DNA of 64,000 nt, from positions 1 to 64,000 of IMG/VR virus record IMGVR_UViG_3300029319_000032; one strand, written 5' to 3'. Made by a program: the position numbers and the translations under genes. The notes under the pieces were generated by a model. That model ran no database searches, was not told where the DNA came from, and saw nothing but the letters and a program-made list of their open reading frames with translations. The DNA is from a virus. Each line of letters opens with the position of its first letter. Positions within the stretch are counted from its first letter, which is position 1. Below are positions 43,701 through 58,700 of this stretch, piece by piece.

Positions 43701-46700
43701 TAGTGGAAAGAACTCTAATACTGTATTTAAAGAACGTGTCAAGCCAACAAAGCAAGAATTTTTATTTGCTAGATATGTTGCTAAAGGCGATGGGATAATA
43801 GAGTCGTTTAAACGAGCTTATCCTAAAGCAAAGTCTGAGCAATATATCAAAGAGCAAAGTAGTATGTTGTTAAAAACAGAAAGGATACAAACCTTGATTG
43901 ATAAAGAAATACAGAAAATACTAGATAAGACAGAGATAACGCCAGAATATCTACTATTAAAGACAAAAGAGATTGTAGATAATGTTGAAGCAAGAGATAG
44001 CGATAAGATTTCGTCGCTAAAGATGCTAATGGAAATATCTGGGTTACTAGGTAAGAAAGAACAAAAAACTGAATCTATCGCATTGTTTAAGGGTTTTAGC
44101 CCTGAACAACTAGCAGCATTGGAAGGGAAAGATGTCAAACAAATCGCAAGCCAAGAAAGAGAAATACCTCAACTGCCAGATGTGCGAGAGGAAAGTGAAG
44201 ATACAGAAGTCGCCGATAACGTATAGTGACTTTTTGTTAAATACTATCATGAATATCCCTATGGATAAGTACATTACTGTTGATTGTGCGTGTCTTTGTA
44301 TGTATGACGAAGATATGGACTTGATAGGGTTTAGTAAGGAATTTATAGAAAATAATGGAAAAGCTTAGTTTATCTGATAAGGAGGTGCTGTTACATAAAG
44401 CATCTAAAGATTTAATACTGTTTGGTAAGTTGTTTTTACCAAATGATTTTTTACATAAATCAGCTTCCCCTCCTTTTCACTACGACCTTGGTAAAAAATT
44501 AATTAGTACAAAACCTGGAGCACGTATTTGTAATGTGCTTCCAAGAGGTTTTGGAAAATCAGTATTAATGAAAGCAGCAATCATGCACAAGCTGTGTTTT
44601 ACACCAGAAGACCAATCTATGTTTATGGCTTGGGTAGCTGAAGAACAAGGTCAGTCTATTGACCACGTCAAGTACATACGTTCCCATTTAGAAACAAATC
44701 AAGCTATTAGATATTACTTTGGTAATCTATGTGGGGGTGACATAGGCAAGAGATGGACAGAAAAAGACTTAATTACTACAAAAGGGCATCGTATTATAGC
44801 AAAAGGTACTTCACAGCGTCTTAGAGGTCGTGCTGAGGTAGATACACGTTATACAGGTATTATACTAGATGACTTTGAGTCAGAGTTAAATACAAAGACT
44901 GCTATACGTAGAGATGAGATTAAACAATGGATTGTATCTACAGTATATCCATCGCTAGAAGAAAGTCCTGGTAAAGAAGGATGGATATGGTTATCTGGTA
45001 CGATTGTACACTATGATGCATTCTTACAAAACATTGTAGATGGATGGAAAGAATCAGAAAAGACAAAAAAGTCTTATCCGTGGGATGTAACCTTCATTCG
45101 TGCTATAGAAGATGGTAAAGCAGCATGGGAAGAACAATTTCCATTGTCTAAGTTAAATCAAAAAAGAAAAGAATACATAGAGGCAGGTAAAGTAGATAAG
45201 TTTGCTCAAGAGTATCTAAACGATGCTAGAGATGCTGCGTCTGCGTCATTTAAGATGGATAATATACATTATCACAATTATGAGTTTCATACAGATGGAC
45301 AGTTTACTTATTTAAGAGATGACAAAGAAATGATACCTATTTACACATACATGGGTGTTGACTTAGCACATACAGCATCTAATACCTCTGACTATCAAGT
45401 AATTGTAGTAATGGGTATGGATGCAGACAAAAACAGATATGTTATAGATTACTATCACGATAAGATACCAGCATTTGATATGCCAGAAGAAATATTAAAG
45501 ATGGCTAAGAAATACTCACCAATACGTAGATGTGCTGTAGAAACAGTAGGTGCACAAGAAATGGTGCGTGATATGCTAGAACGTATGGCACGTAAAGAAA
45601 AAAGATTATTACCTGGTATTAACAAAGGAGTAAGACCTCCACATGGTATTAAAAAAGAAGACAGGTTAGAAATGTCTTTGGGTAGTATTATCAATAGCAA
45701 GAAACTATACATTAAAAAAGAACATTCAGAACTAATAGATGAAATCTTTGAGTTTCCTAAAGGAAAACATGATGACTTGCTAGATGGATTGTATTATGCA
45801 GACTTTTTTGCTAAAGCACCTAGAAGTAGAGTAATACAAAATGATGAGTATGAAAGACCAGATGATTTTCCAACACAAGCACGTACAAAAATAAATTGGA
45901 TGACAGGATTAAAAATATGAGAAATCGCCTAAAAGGCTGTTTTAAATTAAACAGGGTTATGGTATCTGATTATACATTAGAACAATACATTGACTACTTA
46001 AAAAGGGTAGAAGGTTACGCAAATAAAGTAGGGGAAAAGTTTTATCCGTACGACTCACCTGAAGGTGGGTTAAAAACTATTGGGTACGGCTACAAGCTAA
46101 AAACGCTTGAAGAACAAAATACTTATGAGAAAACAGGTATGAGCGAAAGAGAGGTAGAAGACCTCTTGTTGCATGAAGCACAACTATCTGTTGTAAAAGC
46201 TAAAAACTTCTGTGTAAGCAGAAATAGAAAATGGTCTGATGTGGATGATAGGCTGAAATATGCCTTAGCTGATTACTGTTTTAACTTAGGGGGGCTAAAA
46301 AAGTTCCCAACTACTGCAAAATTTTTAATGCATAACAATGTAGATGGTGCATTGGAAGACGACCCAGGAAGACCTGGGTTCAAGCAGTATGAAAGAGTAT
46401 TTAGAGACCCAGAGGGCAAAAGAAGAAGGTTAGGTAGAAACAAAGAGTTCTACAAAGAATTTTTACAACCGTATACGGAGCAGGCATGAAAATAGATACA
46501 CAAGGTTTAGGAAGAAGACTTTACAACTTTGGCAAAAAGACCAAAGATAAGACAAAAGGATTTATGAAAAGATTTACTGTTGAAGCAGAAAATTTAAGAA
46601 GAGCAGAATATAATGCTCAAAGAGATGCAGGGAAAGTAGATTATTTACCAACTAGAGGTCTAATGAAAGAGCAAAAAGCTATTAAGAAAGATAGAAAACG

Positions 46701-49700
46701 CAGACAACAAATGAAGGTAAGATAATGTCACGAATCAAAGAAGACGATAAAGCAAGAGAAAATAGAGAAATTTTTCAACGTTATGCAGAAGCTAGAAGAG
46801 ACTGGGATGTTGAAGCTAGAGACGCAATAGATTTTACACTAGGGAATCATTATACAGAGCAAGAGTCAGAAGTATTACAATCTGTAGGTCAAGCAGATTT
46901 TACTATTGACAGAATCTATGCTGCTATAGATAAGCTAAAATCTCTAATGACATCAAGACCTGTAAAGTTTGGTGTTACTGCTAGAGAAGATTCAGATACG
47001 AAATTAGCTAATGTTTGGAGAACGTTATTAGAATATATCTATGATATATCAGATGGGCAGCATCACTTCAAACAAGCTGTACACGATTATGCAACTGCTG
47101 GTATTGGTTATTTCTATGCATACGTAGAACCAGAAGCAGATTATGGTAGAGGAGAAGTCATGTTTACTCATGTCAATCCATTTAGAGTGTACGTAGACCC
47201 TGCTTCTAGAGACAGGTATTTTAAAGATGCTGCAAACATTTTAATGTCTACTATCTTAACTAAAGAGCAATTATTAGACTTATACCCAGATGTAGAAGAG
47301 TTTCTACCAAACATTGAAACACATAATATGTCTGACTATTATGATGATTACCCTGACTCGCAGCAGAAAAACTCACAGAATGTATTTACACCTGCTGAAG
47401 TAGAAGATAAAGATTATGAAAGTACAATAGCACAACGTTATCGTATTATTGAACGTTTCAGTAAAGTAAGAGTGCCTTACTACAGAGTAGCTGACCAACA
47501 AAACAATACTGAAACAATTATGAGTGCAGAAGCATTTCAAATATTTATGGCTGAAAATGAAGCTCAGTTTAATAACAATACTTATGCTTTTGTAGAAATA
47601 CCACAAACAAGAATTAAAGTTACAGCATCATTAGGACAAGTCCTTCTATATGAAACTATATTGGACACTGATACTTATCCTATCGTTCCTATACCAAATA
47701 TATGGACTAATACACCATATCCTAAATCAGATGTGAATAAAGTTAAAGATATGCAGAGACTACTTAATAAATTATTCTCTCTTGCATTATCTCATGCTCA
47801 AACTTCTGCTGGTCTAAAACTATTAGTACCACAAGGAAGTGTGGAAAGTATTTCACAACTTGAGAAAGATTGGGCTAATCCTAATGCTGTAATAGAATAT
47901 GACCCAAGTTATGGAGAACCACATTTTCCTTCTCCACAACCTTTAACAAGTCAGTTCTATGCTCTTATTAATCAAGTAGAGCGTTATATTGACTTAAACT
48001 TCGGAGTTCCTGAGCTATTACAGGGGTTCAAAGAAGGTGCACCTCAAAGTGTACGTGGCACAATGCTACTAGCACAAATGGGAGAAGGTCGTGGTGCTTC
48101 TAAGTTGCGTGACATTGAAATGGCATTGCAACAGCTTGGGAAAGTATTATATCAAATGTCTAAAGAACATTACACATTTGAAAAGAAATTTAGAATCGTA
48201 CAACCAAACAATGATATTACACAGTTTGCTATTAACAATAGATTGTATGATGATAAAACAAAAGAATTGGTCAAAATAGAAAATGATATTACTTCAGGAC
48301 AGTTTGATGTTCGTGTTGTTTCAGGTTCAACAATGCCTAATAACAAACACGCTGAATATCAAATGTATCTAGAAGCATATCAGTTAGGATTGATTGATAG
48401 AACCGAAGCGTTAAAGAAAACAGAAATCTTTGACAAAGAAGGTGTCTTGCAACGTACTGGCGAAGTACAAAGAATGCAAGGTATTATTAGTCAATTACAA
48501 GACCAGATAAAACTTCTATCTGGAGATTTACAAACTGCCCAGAGAGAGTCTATGTCTGACAGAAAACGTGTTGAGGTACAGAAATTTAAATCTGAACTTA
48601 ATAAAGTGGTTACTGGAGCAAAGGCTCAACAGAAAGTAAATACAGAGAGAACCAAACGTCAACAAGAACAACAGGTGCAGGCTGGAATAAATTCATTACT
48701 GTCAGAAGATATTGGTGAACAATAACAGCACATCGGAAGGAAAATAAAATGAGTGACGAAATGATAAATGAAAATGAAACTTTAGAAGGTTCTGAAACTT
48801 CTGAAAATAATGACTTAAGTGAGCCAGAGGTTCAACAGGATTTGAGTTCTGACGTACCACAAGAAGATGAGGCACGTAAATTCCAGTCTATGTATGATAA
48901 AGCTCAGGCTGAGTTAGACAAAGTAAAACCAGTAGCAAAGCTATTTCAGGATAATCCTGAGCTGGTAGACGTTGTTAGAAACCACTTAACAGGGGGTAAA
49001 GGACAGGACAAAGAGCAAATACAAATAAATGAAGAGGAATTTAATCCTTGGGATGCGTATACAAATCCAAATAGTAAATCGTATCAATTAAGACAACAAG
49101 AGATTGATGATGCTGTTAGCTCAAGAATGAGAGACTATATGGGTCGCTTAGAAGCACAGCGTCAAGTGGACACTCTTAAATTAAGAGCACAAACTGAATA
49201 CAAGATGTCTGAAGCTGATGCAAACGACTTTGTAGATTTTGTTACAAAACCTAAAGAACAACTTCCTCTAGAGACACTGTTTAACGTATGGAATACAAAT
49301 AAAAACGGTTTACCACAAGTAAATGAAAATATTGAAAGCGTAAAGCGAACACAACAAAAACCTAAGTCAGCTGGTTTAGTTCAAGGTGGAGAACCTCCTA
49401 AAACATCTGATGAAGATAATATGTGGTCCAATATTATGAAAGCTGGTAATACACGCTCTATACGTGGCAGTATTAAAAAATAAACGTAAAGGGGAATTAA
49501 AATGGCAATAACAAGTGGACAACTTAAAGCAAGTAATTTGACTGCTTCCACTACAGCTACTGGTGCTTCTGGCACTGGTGTTGCTCCTGACCAAAGAAGA
49601 CTGTTTAACTTCAGCGACAGAATCGCTGAATTAGCACCTGAAGAATCACCATTCTTCGTGTACTTATCAAAAACAGCTAAACTTCCTACTGACGATTCTT

Positions 49701-52700
49701 TGTTCCGTTATCTTGAAGATAGGTCAAAGATTAGTTATACAAGTAGAAACTTCTTTATTGATGGAGCTGTAGGCACTGTAGTTGCAGGTACAAATTACAC
49801 AGTAACTGTAGATGATAATGCATCATCACCAGCATCTATTGACTTTTTAGTCAAAGGTATGGTAATCGCAGTTAGAACTCGTGGTGGAGATGACACACAG
49901 GGTTATGGAAATGCAATATTAAGAGTAGAGAGTGCACCAACAGATAATGGAGCAGACACTACATTCTTAGCAAAATGTATTTCAGTATCAGGTGTTTCTG
50001 GTTCAGACTCAATCGAAGATGGTGACCCATGTCAAATCATTGGTTCAGCATACGCAGAAGGTTCTGGTTCACCAGACGTATTCTCAGAAGGCATCGATGA
50101 TGGATTTGGATATACTCAAATCTTCAAAACTGCAGCTGAGGTTACAAACACTGCATACGCAACTCAACTTCGTGGATATTCCAACGAATTTGAAAGAGTG
50201 CTAGCTATGAAAATGAGAGAGCACAAAATTGATATTGAAAGAGCTATGCTTTTCAACCAAAAGGCTAGAATTGATGGCATTCAATATTCAGAAGGTCTAG
50301 TAGGACATATTATTAAAAACAGCACATTCGTAGCTGGAGATGCAGCTTTAACTTATGAACAAGGTAAAGCATACGCAAAAACCTATGACGAAGCTGAATT
50401 AACTTATGACTCACTATTAGGTGACTTTGAAGTACTATTTGACCCAGCAAGAGGTGGAAGTAACGAAAGATTAGCATTAGCTTCTCTTCCTGTAATTTCT
50501 TACTTCAATAAAATGGGTGATGGTGCGTTTGTTGATAAATCAACTGAATCAACACAATATCAGATTAATATGGATGAATTAGGTGGAGCGTTTGGTCACC
50601 AGTTAATGGAGATTAACACTGTACACGGTTCTGTTTACTTAGTAAAAGAGCCACTATTCAGAGGTCATTCATCTGGTTTAATGTTGATGGCTGATATGAG
50701 CAAACTATACTACAGACCATTAGTTGGTAATGGAGTTAACAGAGATACTCAAGTTATGACAAATGTACAAGGTGCAGATGAAGACTTGAGAAAAGACATG
50801 ATTCTTACTGAAGCAGGTCTTGAGGTATGTTTACCAGAATCTCATTACTTAATCAACTTGGAAGGAGTATAAGATGGCTAAAGCAAGAGTACTAGAACAA
50901 AATAGTGCTGCTTTTAATAAACAAGTAGTACAATTAGTGAAAATTGACAACAGTGTTTCACCAAGAGCTTTAACTGCTGACATGAGTGGTGCGTTAGTAG
51001 TTATGGGAGCAACTGGTGGTGCAGTTGATGTTAATTTACCAGCAGCAGCTGATAATGAAGGAGTATATTACGAATTTATTAATAACGCTGCTCTTGATGG
51101 AAAAATTACTGTTCAAGCTAAAGATGGAACTGATTTCTTTGTTGGAAGTATTTCTGACATTGAAACAGCTACACCATCTAATGTTGCATTTAACGGCACA
51201 TCACACGATGAGCTTGAATTTGCATCAGGTGCTGCCATTGGACACGTTTATATGAAATGTGTTTCTGATGGTAATAACTGGATAGTAGAAGGGCGTGCTC
51301 ACGACGTAAGTGACATTGCTGCTAATACTTCATCAAGCAATACCTAATAACAGTTAAGCTACTGGGGAGGGCGTTTAAACGCTCTCCCAAACAGCTAAAA
51401 AATTTTAAATAATAGGAGAATAACATGGCAGTATATAACGCAAATGTAAAAGTAATTATTAATGATTTAAGTGTGAAAGCAGATGATGCATCTGGTTCAT
51501 TAGCAAATGATATTAAAGAATTTGTTAATACTTTAGACAGCACAAACAATGAAATTATTTCAACAGAGGCAGTAAAATTAGATGCTTCTAGAGTTGCATA
51601 TATAATTCTTTATAAATAATGTGTAAGTGTCAGCATTGTAATGCACCAAACCCAGAGGGTATGTTTAACTGTCCTTCTTGTGGTAAACGTGCACATCCAC
51701 CTAAGTGGAGCACGCAATTCGTTATGAGAGATACTCCTATGGCTACAGCTATTAGAAAAGACCAAATAGATTTTGGTTCTAAAAGTATGGGAGACCATAT
51801 AGAGCAAACTAAAAAGAAAAATGCAAAGTTAAGAGAAAAGAAGATGAACTCACTGATTAAGTGGGATTAAATTATAGGGAGAAAAAAACTATGCCTTATC
51901 ATGCAGGAAAAAAAATGAAGAAGAAAGTTTATGGCAAGAAAAAGAAAGTCAGTAAAAAGAAAAAAAAGAAGTAGTAAGCCTACACCAAAAAACAAGGCAC
52001 TATATGCTAGAGTTAAAGCAGCAGCTAAGCGTAAGTTTGATGTTTACCCATCAGCTTATGCTAATGCTTGGCTTGTTAGAGAATATAAAAAACGTGGTGG
52101 TAGATATTAATGGCTTACAGAGGTGGACTTAGGAAGTGGTTCAGTGAGAACTGGGTAGACATAGGTTCTAAGAAAAAAGGTGGAGGCTACAAGAAATGTG
52201 GTCGTAAATCTGCCAAAGGTAGTAAAAGAAAATATCCTAAGTGTGTACCAGCTGCAAAAGCAGCAAGAATGACTGCTGCAGAGAAAAGAAGTGCTGTAAG
52301 AAGAAAGAGAGCAAAAAAGCAAGGAGTAGGGGGAAAGCCTACAAATGTGCGTACATTTGCTAGAAAAAGAAATAGTAGAAAGAGAAAGTAATGCCTAGAC
52401 CAAGTTTTGGAACACAAGTCAGACATACAAATGGCAAGAAGAAGACAAGACAAGGTCAAAGCGTGAATACAAAGTTTGGAAATAAAATGAGTAAAAAGCA
52501 TTATAAGAAAAAATATAGAGGACAAGGATGAATAAAGATAAAAAAAATCCATGGAACTATAATTTTTTAGGTCGTAAAGAACAGCCTTTGTCAGCTCATA
52601 TGGCAGAGTCTGGTCCTATTGATGAAAAATCTATAGGTAGATATGCTAAAAAACAAGTAAGGCTTTTTAAACAAAAAAGAAAAGATTTTAATAAACAGAT

Positions 52701-55700
52701 GCAAGAAAACAAAAGAAAAGCTGAAGAATACAACTTTCAAAAAAAAATGCAACGTCTTGAAAAAGAAAGAAAAAGAGTAAACGAAGAAATTAATAAATTA
52801 AATAACAGTAGAGTGATAGATGGCTAATTTTGCAACAAGAATAAAAGATTTAACTGGATTTGATGCTGACACTTCAGCAAAACAAGCTAGTGTTAATGAC
52901 TGGCTGTCAGCTGGTGCTCGTTCTGTAATAAATGTACTTCCTTTAAATAAGCTTGAAAGAGTAGCAAGTAATGAAAACTTTACAAACAATATAGACGTAG
53001 AGGGAAAAAAGATTTTATCAGTTGTTAGAAAAGACAACAATCATACAAGTAAAATTTATACACCATGTAGAAAACTACCACCTTCAATGATGGGAAGAGT
53101 AAATGATACAAACTATATGGAAGCTGCTTCAGAAAGTGACCCAGCATATATTATACAAAATGATGTTTTAAATACATATCCAGGTAGTAATGCAAGCAAT
53201 GATAGTAGAGTTGTATTTGTAAACTCTTCAATAACTGTAGCATACGGAGATAGCGTAATAGCAAACTTTCCTGATGAAGCAGAAGAAGCAGTAGTTTTAT
53301 ATGGAGCAAGAAATGCTCTAAATAGATTAATGAATGACATGAATGCAATTAGTGCATTAAGTATAAGTTCAAGTGCACCTAGCACTCCAGATGCACCTAG
53401 TATTTCATATAGTGATGCATCTGTTGGTAGCTCTGTTAGCTCAGCTCAAGATGCAGTAGCAACAGCACAAGATTCTATAGCAGCAGCACAGGACTCTATA
53501 GCAGCTGCACAAGATGGATATACTGGAGAAACATCAGTATCTGCAGGTAGTGCTAGTGGAAGTACTGATTCTGCTTACAGTAAAGTTACACCAACAACAT
53601 CAAATAGTGGTTCTTTGACTACTTTAACAGCAGGTACTAAAGGTACAGCAGATGACCAAATAGATTCAGATAAATTCTTTGATGTTGCAGCTGATTTAAT
53701 TGAAACAGATGAAGATGTTGAATTAGCTACTGCTCAAATAGCAAAAATTAATTCTTACGTAAATGCTTTTAAAACAGAAGTAGAAAATGAAAAAGCAGCT
53801 ATGACAGCGACCATTAAAGACGCTGAGCTTGCAACACAAGCTAGCATTGCATCTGCTAGAGAAACCACTAGAGCAAATACTGCAATAGCATCAAGTAAAA
53901 CTACTGCAGGCACTGCTAAGATGCAAGCCTCTACTAGTGCAGCTACTGCTAAAATGCAAGCATCAACATCTGCTGCTACTGCTAAAATGCAAGCTTCTAC
54001 TAGTGCAGCAGTACAGAAAATGCAAACATCTACAGGTGCAGCTATAGAGTTAATGAGACAGGCTACAAGTGTTAGCGTTCAAAATGAAGCAAGAACTTTA
54101 GAAGCTGCAATACAAGATTATGTTCAAGAAATTTCAAGATTTCAAACAGATATAGGAAAATTTTCTGCTAATGTAAATAAAGAAGTACAGCAATATAATT
54201 CTAACTTACAAAAAGATATTGCTAAATATGGCTGGTATGAAAAACAATATGCTATGATAGATGCAAGATATAAAGAGCAGATACAAACATTACAAGGAGC
54301 AATATAATGGCTGCAATAGAATTTACAGGTAAAGAGATATACAGTAGAGTGTTACAGGCAGTGCCTGATGCATCAGAAAACTATATATTAAATTTAATTA
54401 ATGAAGCATTAATTGATATGGGTCAGTTTTTGCAAAAAGTAGAATATGCTAAAGCTGATTTAGCACATAATCAGTTATGGTATAATTTAGACGATGATAG
54501 AGCAATTACTGTGAATAAAGTATTTAGATGTGCAATTATAAATGACGCTGGTGAATATATACAAATTCCTAGATTAACAAATCAGGAAATAAAACAGTTT
54601 TATAGCGAAGCATCAGCTAATACAACATGGACAGAGGTATAATATGGCAGCAGTAAGCAGTACATACAAAGACCCATCAACATCATTCGTATGGTGGATT
54701 GAAGGCGATAGAATAGCCATAGCTACTGAAATAGGTGACGGTGGTACATCAGAGACTGCTGAAACTAAACTAAAACCAGTACAGCTAGGCTCAGGTAATA
54801 CTATAACAGATGGTATGGTAATATCTTATTATGCTGAACCAACAAAGTTATCATCTATTACAGGTACACTAGATATAGACAATACATTACAGCCTTTGTT
54901 GATTGATTATGTAAAAGGTAAAGCTCTTATGGATGCAGCAGCTAGAGAAAATAATCCAGCTATAGCACAGATTAGAATGGCATCAGCACAACAATGTCTA
55001 GTTAATTATAAAGAAGGGCTAAGAAAATTTGGTATGAAGAAGAATGATAAAACAGGTGGCACAAGAGGTATTGTTCCAGCTGATATGAGATAAAGGGGAT
55101 AAAATGGAGATAGGTAAAGACAGCAAATTTACATTTAGTATTGAGACACTTATCAGTATTGGTGTTACAATATTTATGATTGTTGGTTTATGGTTTAATT
55201 TACAAGCTGAAATTGAAGAAGCTAAAGAATTACCAGAACCACCAGTTAGTAGAACAGAATACGATTTAAAAGACCAAATGATTCGTAATAGCATTATGAA
55301 TACTGAAGAAAAAGTAGAAAAATTAGAAGAAAAAGTAGATGACATTAAAGAAGATACAAGAAGTATCAATAAAACTCTACTTGATATGAATAATAACTAA
55401 TGAGGTTTACAGATGAACAACAGATTTATATCATACTTGGTATTAACGCTCTTCTCATCGCTATCTTGGCTGCACTCACAATCAGTCAAATTAGATAGCT
55501 TCCAAGACGTACAATTACTGAACGTACAAAATTGCTCAGTAGTACAAGTAAATGCTTCTTGGAATTACGGCAATAGAGTAAAAGTAGAGCAGTTAAGCAA
55601 TTTATGTTATGTAGCAGAAATAGACATAGAAGATAAAGTAATTGGAGCTACAATAGTAAAAGAGTGGGATATTAGTATAGTGCCTACTATTATTGTTTTA

Positions 55701-58700
55701 GAGAACGGTAAAGAGGTTAAAAGATTTGAACCAGGTATTAGTATGAAGTTTGATGAAAGAACCATTATGGAAGAAATAAGAAAAGAAGTAAGAAATTAAT
55801 GCCTAGAAAAAGAAAAACAAAAGCTATAAGAAGAACTACTAAAGGTAAGAACGCTAATTACAGACCTACAAAGAAAGGTGCTGGAATGACAAAGAAGGGC
55901 GTAGCTGCTTACAGAAGAGCTAACCCTGGTAGTAAATTAAAGACTGCTGTTACTGGTAAAGTTAAAAAAGGCAGTAAAGCAGCTAAAAGAAGAAAGTCTT
56001 ATTGTGCAAGGTCGTTAGGACAACTGAAAAGAAGTTCTGCAAAAACTAGAAACAATCCAAATTCTAGAATTAGACAAGCACGTAGAAGATGGAAATGTTA
56101 AAGAATAGGAGATAACATGAACGTAGTAATCAGTAAATTATTAACAGGTTTATTAAGTGAAAAAATCTTAAAAGCTGTGTTATTAAAACTTGGTGATTAT
56201 TTCATCAAGAAGTCAGACAATAAATTAGATGATGAAATCTGGGCTGAAGTTAAAAAAGCCCTAAAATAAGGAGAAGGACATGAACTGTGAATGTGGATGT
56301 GGGTGTTAATAGATGCCTAGAAGGTCATTACAATTAAATGATTTTAGTGGAGGACTTAATACTAAGTCCTCTCCTAGGGATATTGCACCCAATCAGGTCC
56401 AGAAAGCAGACAATGTTTTCTTATCAAATCCAGGTCTTATAGAGGCGACTTCAGATGCTTCTAGTAAAAGCTCTGCAGAAACAATGACCCATACTCAGCA
56501 GGGTAATGGAGCATTTATATTTAACTTACAATTTGATGTAGATTCAAGTGAGACTACAGAACAGCCAACTCAAATAATAGCTTATCCTATAGATAAGGGT
56601 GCTGGTAATACTACTATACAATTTTTTAGAAGAGACTTTGATACTACAGGTAATTTTACTTTAGCAGATGAATCTGGAGACGCAGAAATAGATATGCAAG
56701 TAACTGGAGCTGTACAGCCAGTATATTATTTTGTAGATGGCGTACTTCATGTATCTGATAAACTTGCAGTAGATTCAAGTATTACAGCAGAGCCTAGAAG
56801 AATGCCTTATGTAAAAGAATCTAGATTTGGTACAGACGTAACAGGATTTTTAGACACTACTATGAAAGTAGAAAGAAGCACCACTCAGTTTGAAGCAATA
56901 ACAAAAGGTACAAGTTTTACTGACCCAGGCATTGGTGAGTTTAGCGTAAAGCTACAGACAGACCCTACATTAGATTCTCAGTCATTTTTTGATGTTATTG
57001 AAGATGGTGATACAGATAACTTTCTTGCAGTTACACCGAACCCAAATGAAACAAATCCAGACCCTACTGCTGATATAAAATTAACAGATAAATTAATTCA
57101 TTTAAAACTAACAGATGCAAATAATATGTCTTCTGTTACTTTAAATTATGGAGGAAGTAGTGGTATAGCTACTGGAGGCATAGCAAATCTTGTAGGAGAA
57201 ATTATACATATTAACGGTGAAGCTATGAGAGTAAGAAGTACAAACACTATGAACGGTTCATCAACTTTAGATGTACTACAACTTCTTGTAGACAGAGATG
57301 TATTTGGAACTGGTGCTTTAGAACACGCTACTGGAGCAAAAGTTCAAACAACGTTAACAACAAGTATTAGTGTTACTGGTGGTGGTTGGGAAGCTGGTTC
57401 TTATGAGTTTTGTCATACAGTAATTGATTTACAAGATAATGAAACACTACCACAAGCTCCACAATCAACTTTGTTTCCTATAACATCAGGTGCATATTTT
57501 ACCAATGTAGGATTTAGAATAAAAGATACTAGTTTTAGTGATAGAAAAAATGAAAAAGGCGTAAGAATTTATACAAGAAAAAAAGACGGTAATGGCAGAT
57601 GGATTTTGTTTTTAGATGTAGATTATCAAAGAGGAGTAAGAACTAATTTATTTGAAGACTATACTGAGCTTTCAGTAGCTGATACAGACTTTATGCAAGT
57701 AGTAGATATAGATGTAGTTAACCCTTCATTAGATACTTATGAAAGTATAAATGGTTACTCTCAAGATGAAGAGAGTATAGATTTTGGTACAAAAGGTGGC
57801 TTCAAAGCAGCTACAGTATGTGCTAGAAGAGCATGGGTAGCCAATGTAAGAAAAGATGACAAAGTATACGATGACAGAGTTTACTATAGTCCAGTAAATA
57901 GATTTGCTACATTCCCAGACAGTTATTACTTAGATATTGGAATTAGTGACGGTGATTCATTTACAGCATTACATAGTTTAGGAAACAGATTGTTAGCATT
58001 TAAACAGAAGAAGCTGTACGTAATTAATGTATCTTCTACATCTGATGCTGGATGGTTTTTAGAAGCTGAATATGATGGTATGGGATGTAGACAACAAGAA
58101 TCAGTATGTAAAACACCATTTGGAGTTTGTTGGGTTAATGATGATGGAGTATATATATTTGATGGCTCTTCAAGTCCAAAAGAATTAACTGCAAACTTAG
58201 ATGATGCTACATGGAGAAATAACCAGACTACAAAAAACCCAGCCATTGGTTACAATAATAAATATAAACAACTTAATGTAGTACAAGATGCTGCAGCAGA
58301 TACAGATGTTTTTGTTTTTGATTTTGCAAGACAAGGATGGAGTATAACAAAATCTATAGGTACTTCTGGTATATCTAATTTTCTACCATCGTTTGATGGG
58401 TTATATTTTTTAGAATATGGAAGTAGCAATACTAAAACTGTAAAATTACTAACAGGGGATGTAGGAACAAAAGCAATAGATTTGAGAACTAAAGATATAG
58501 ACTTTGGTAACCCTGGATTAGTTAAAAAAGTAAAAAGAGTTTTTGTTACTGCAAGAGGAAATGGAACAAACCTTACATTAGGATATGCTAATGACGGAGA
58601 GTCAAGCTATAATGATTTATCTGCTCAGGCTTTGGGAACAGAGTATGCTACAAAAGAATTTACTATTGCTGCAAACGATAGAGATTGTGAATCTATGTCT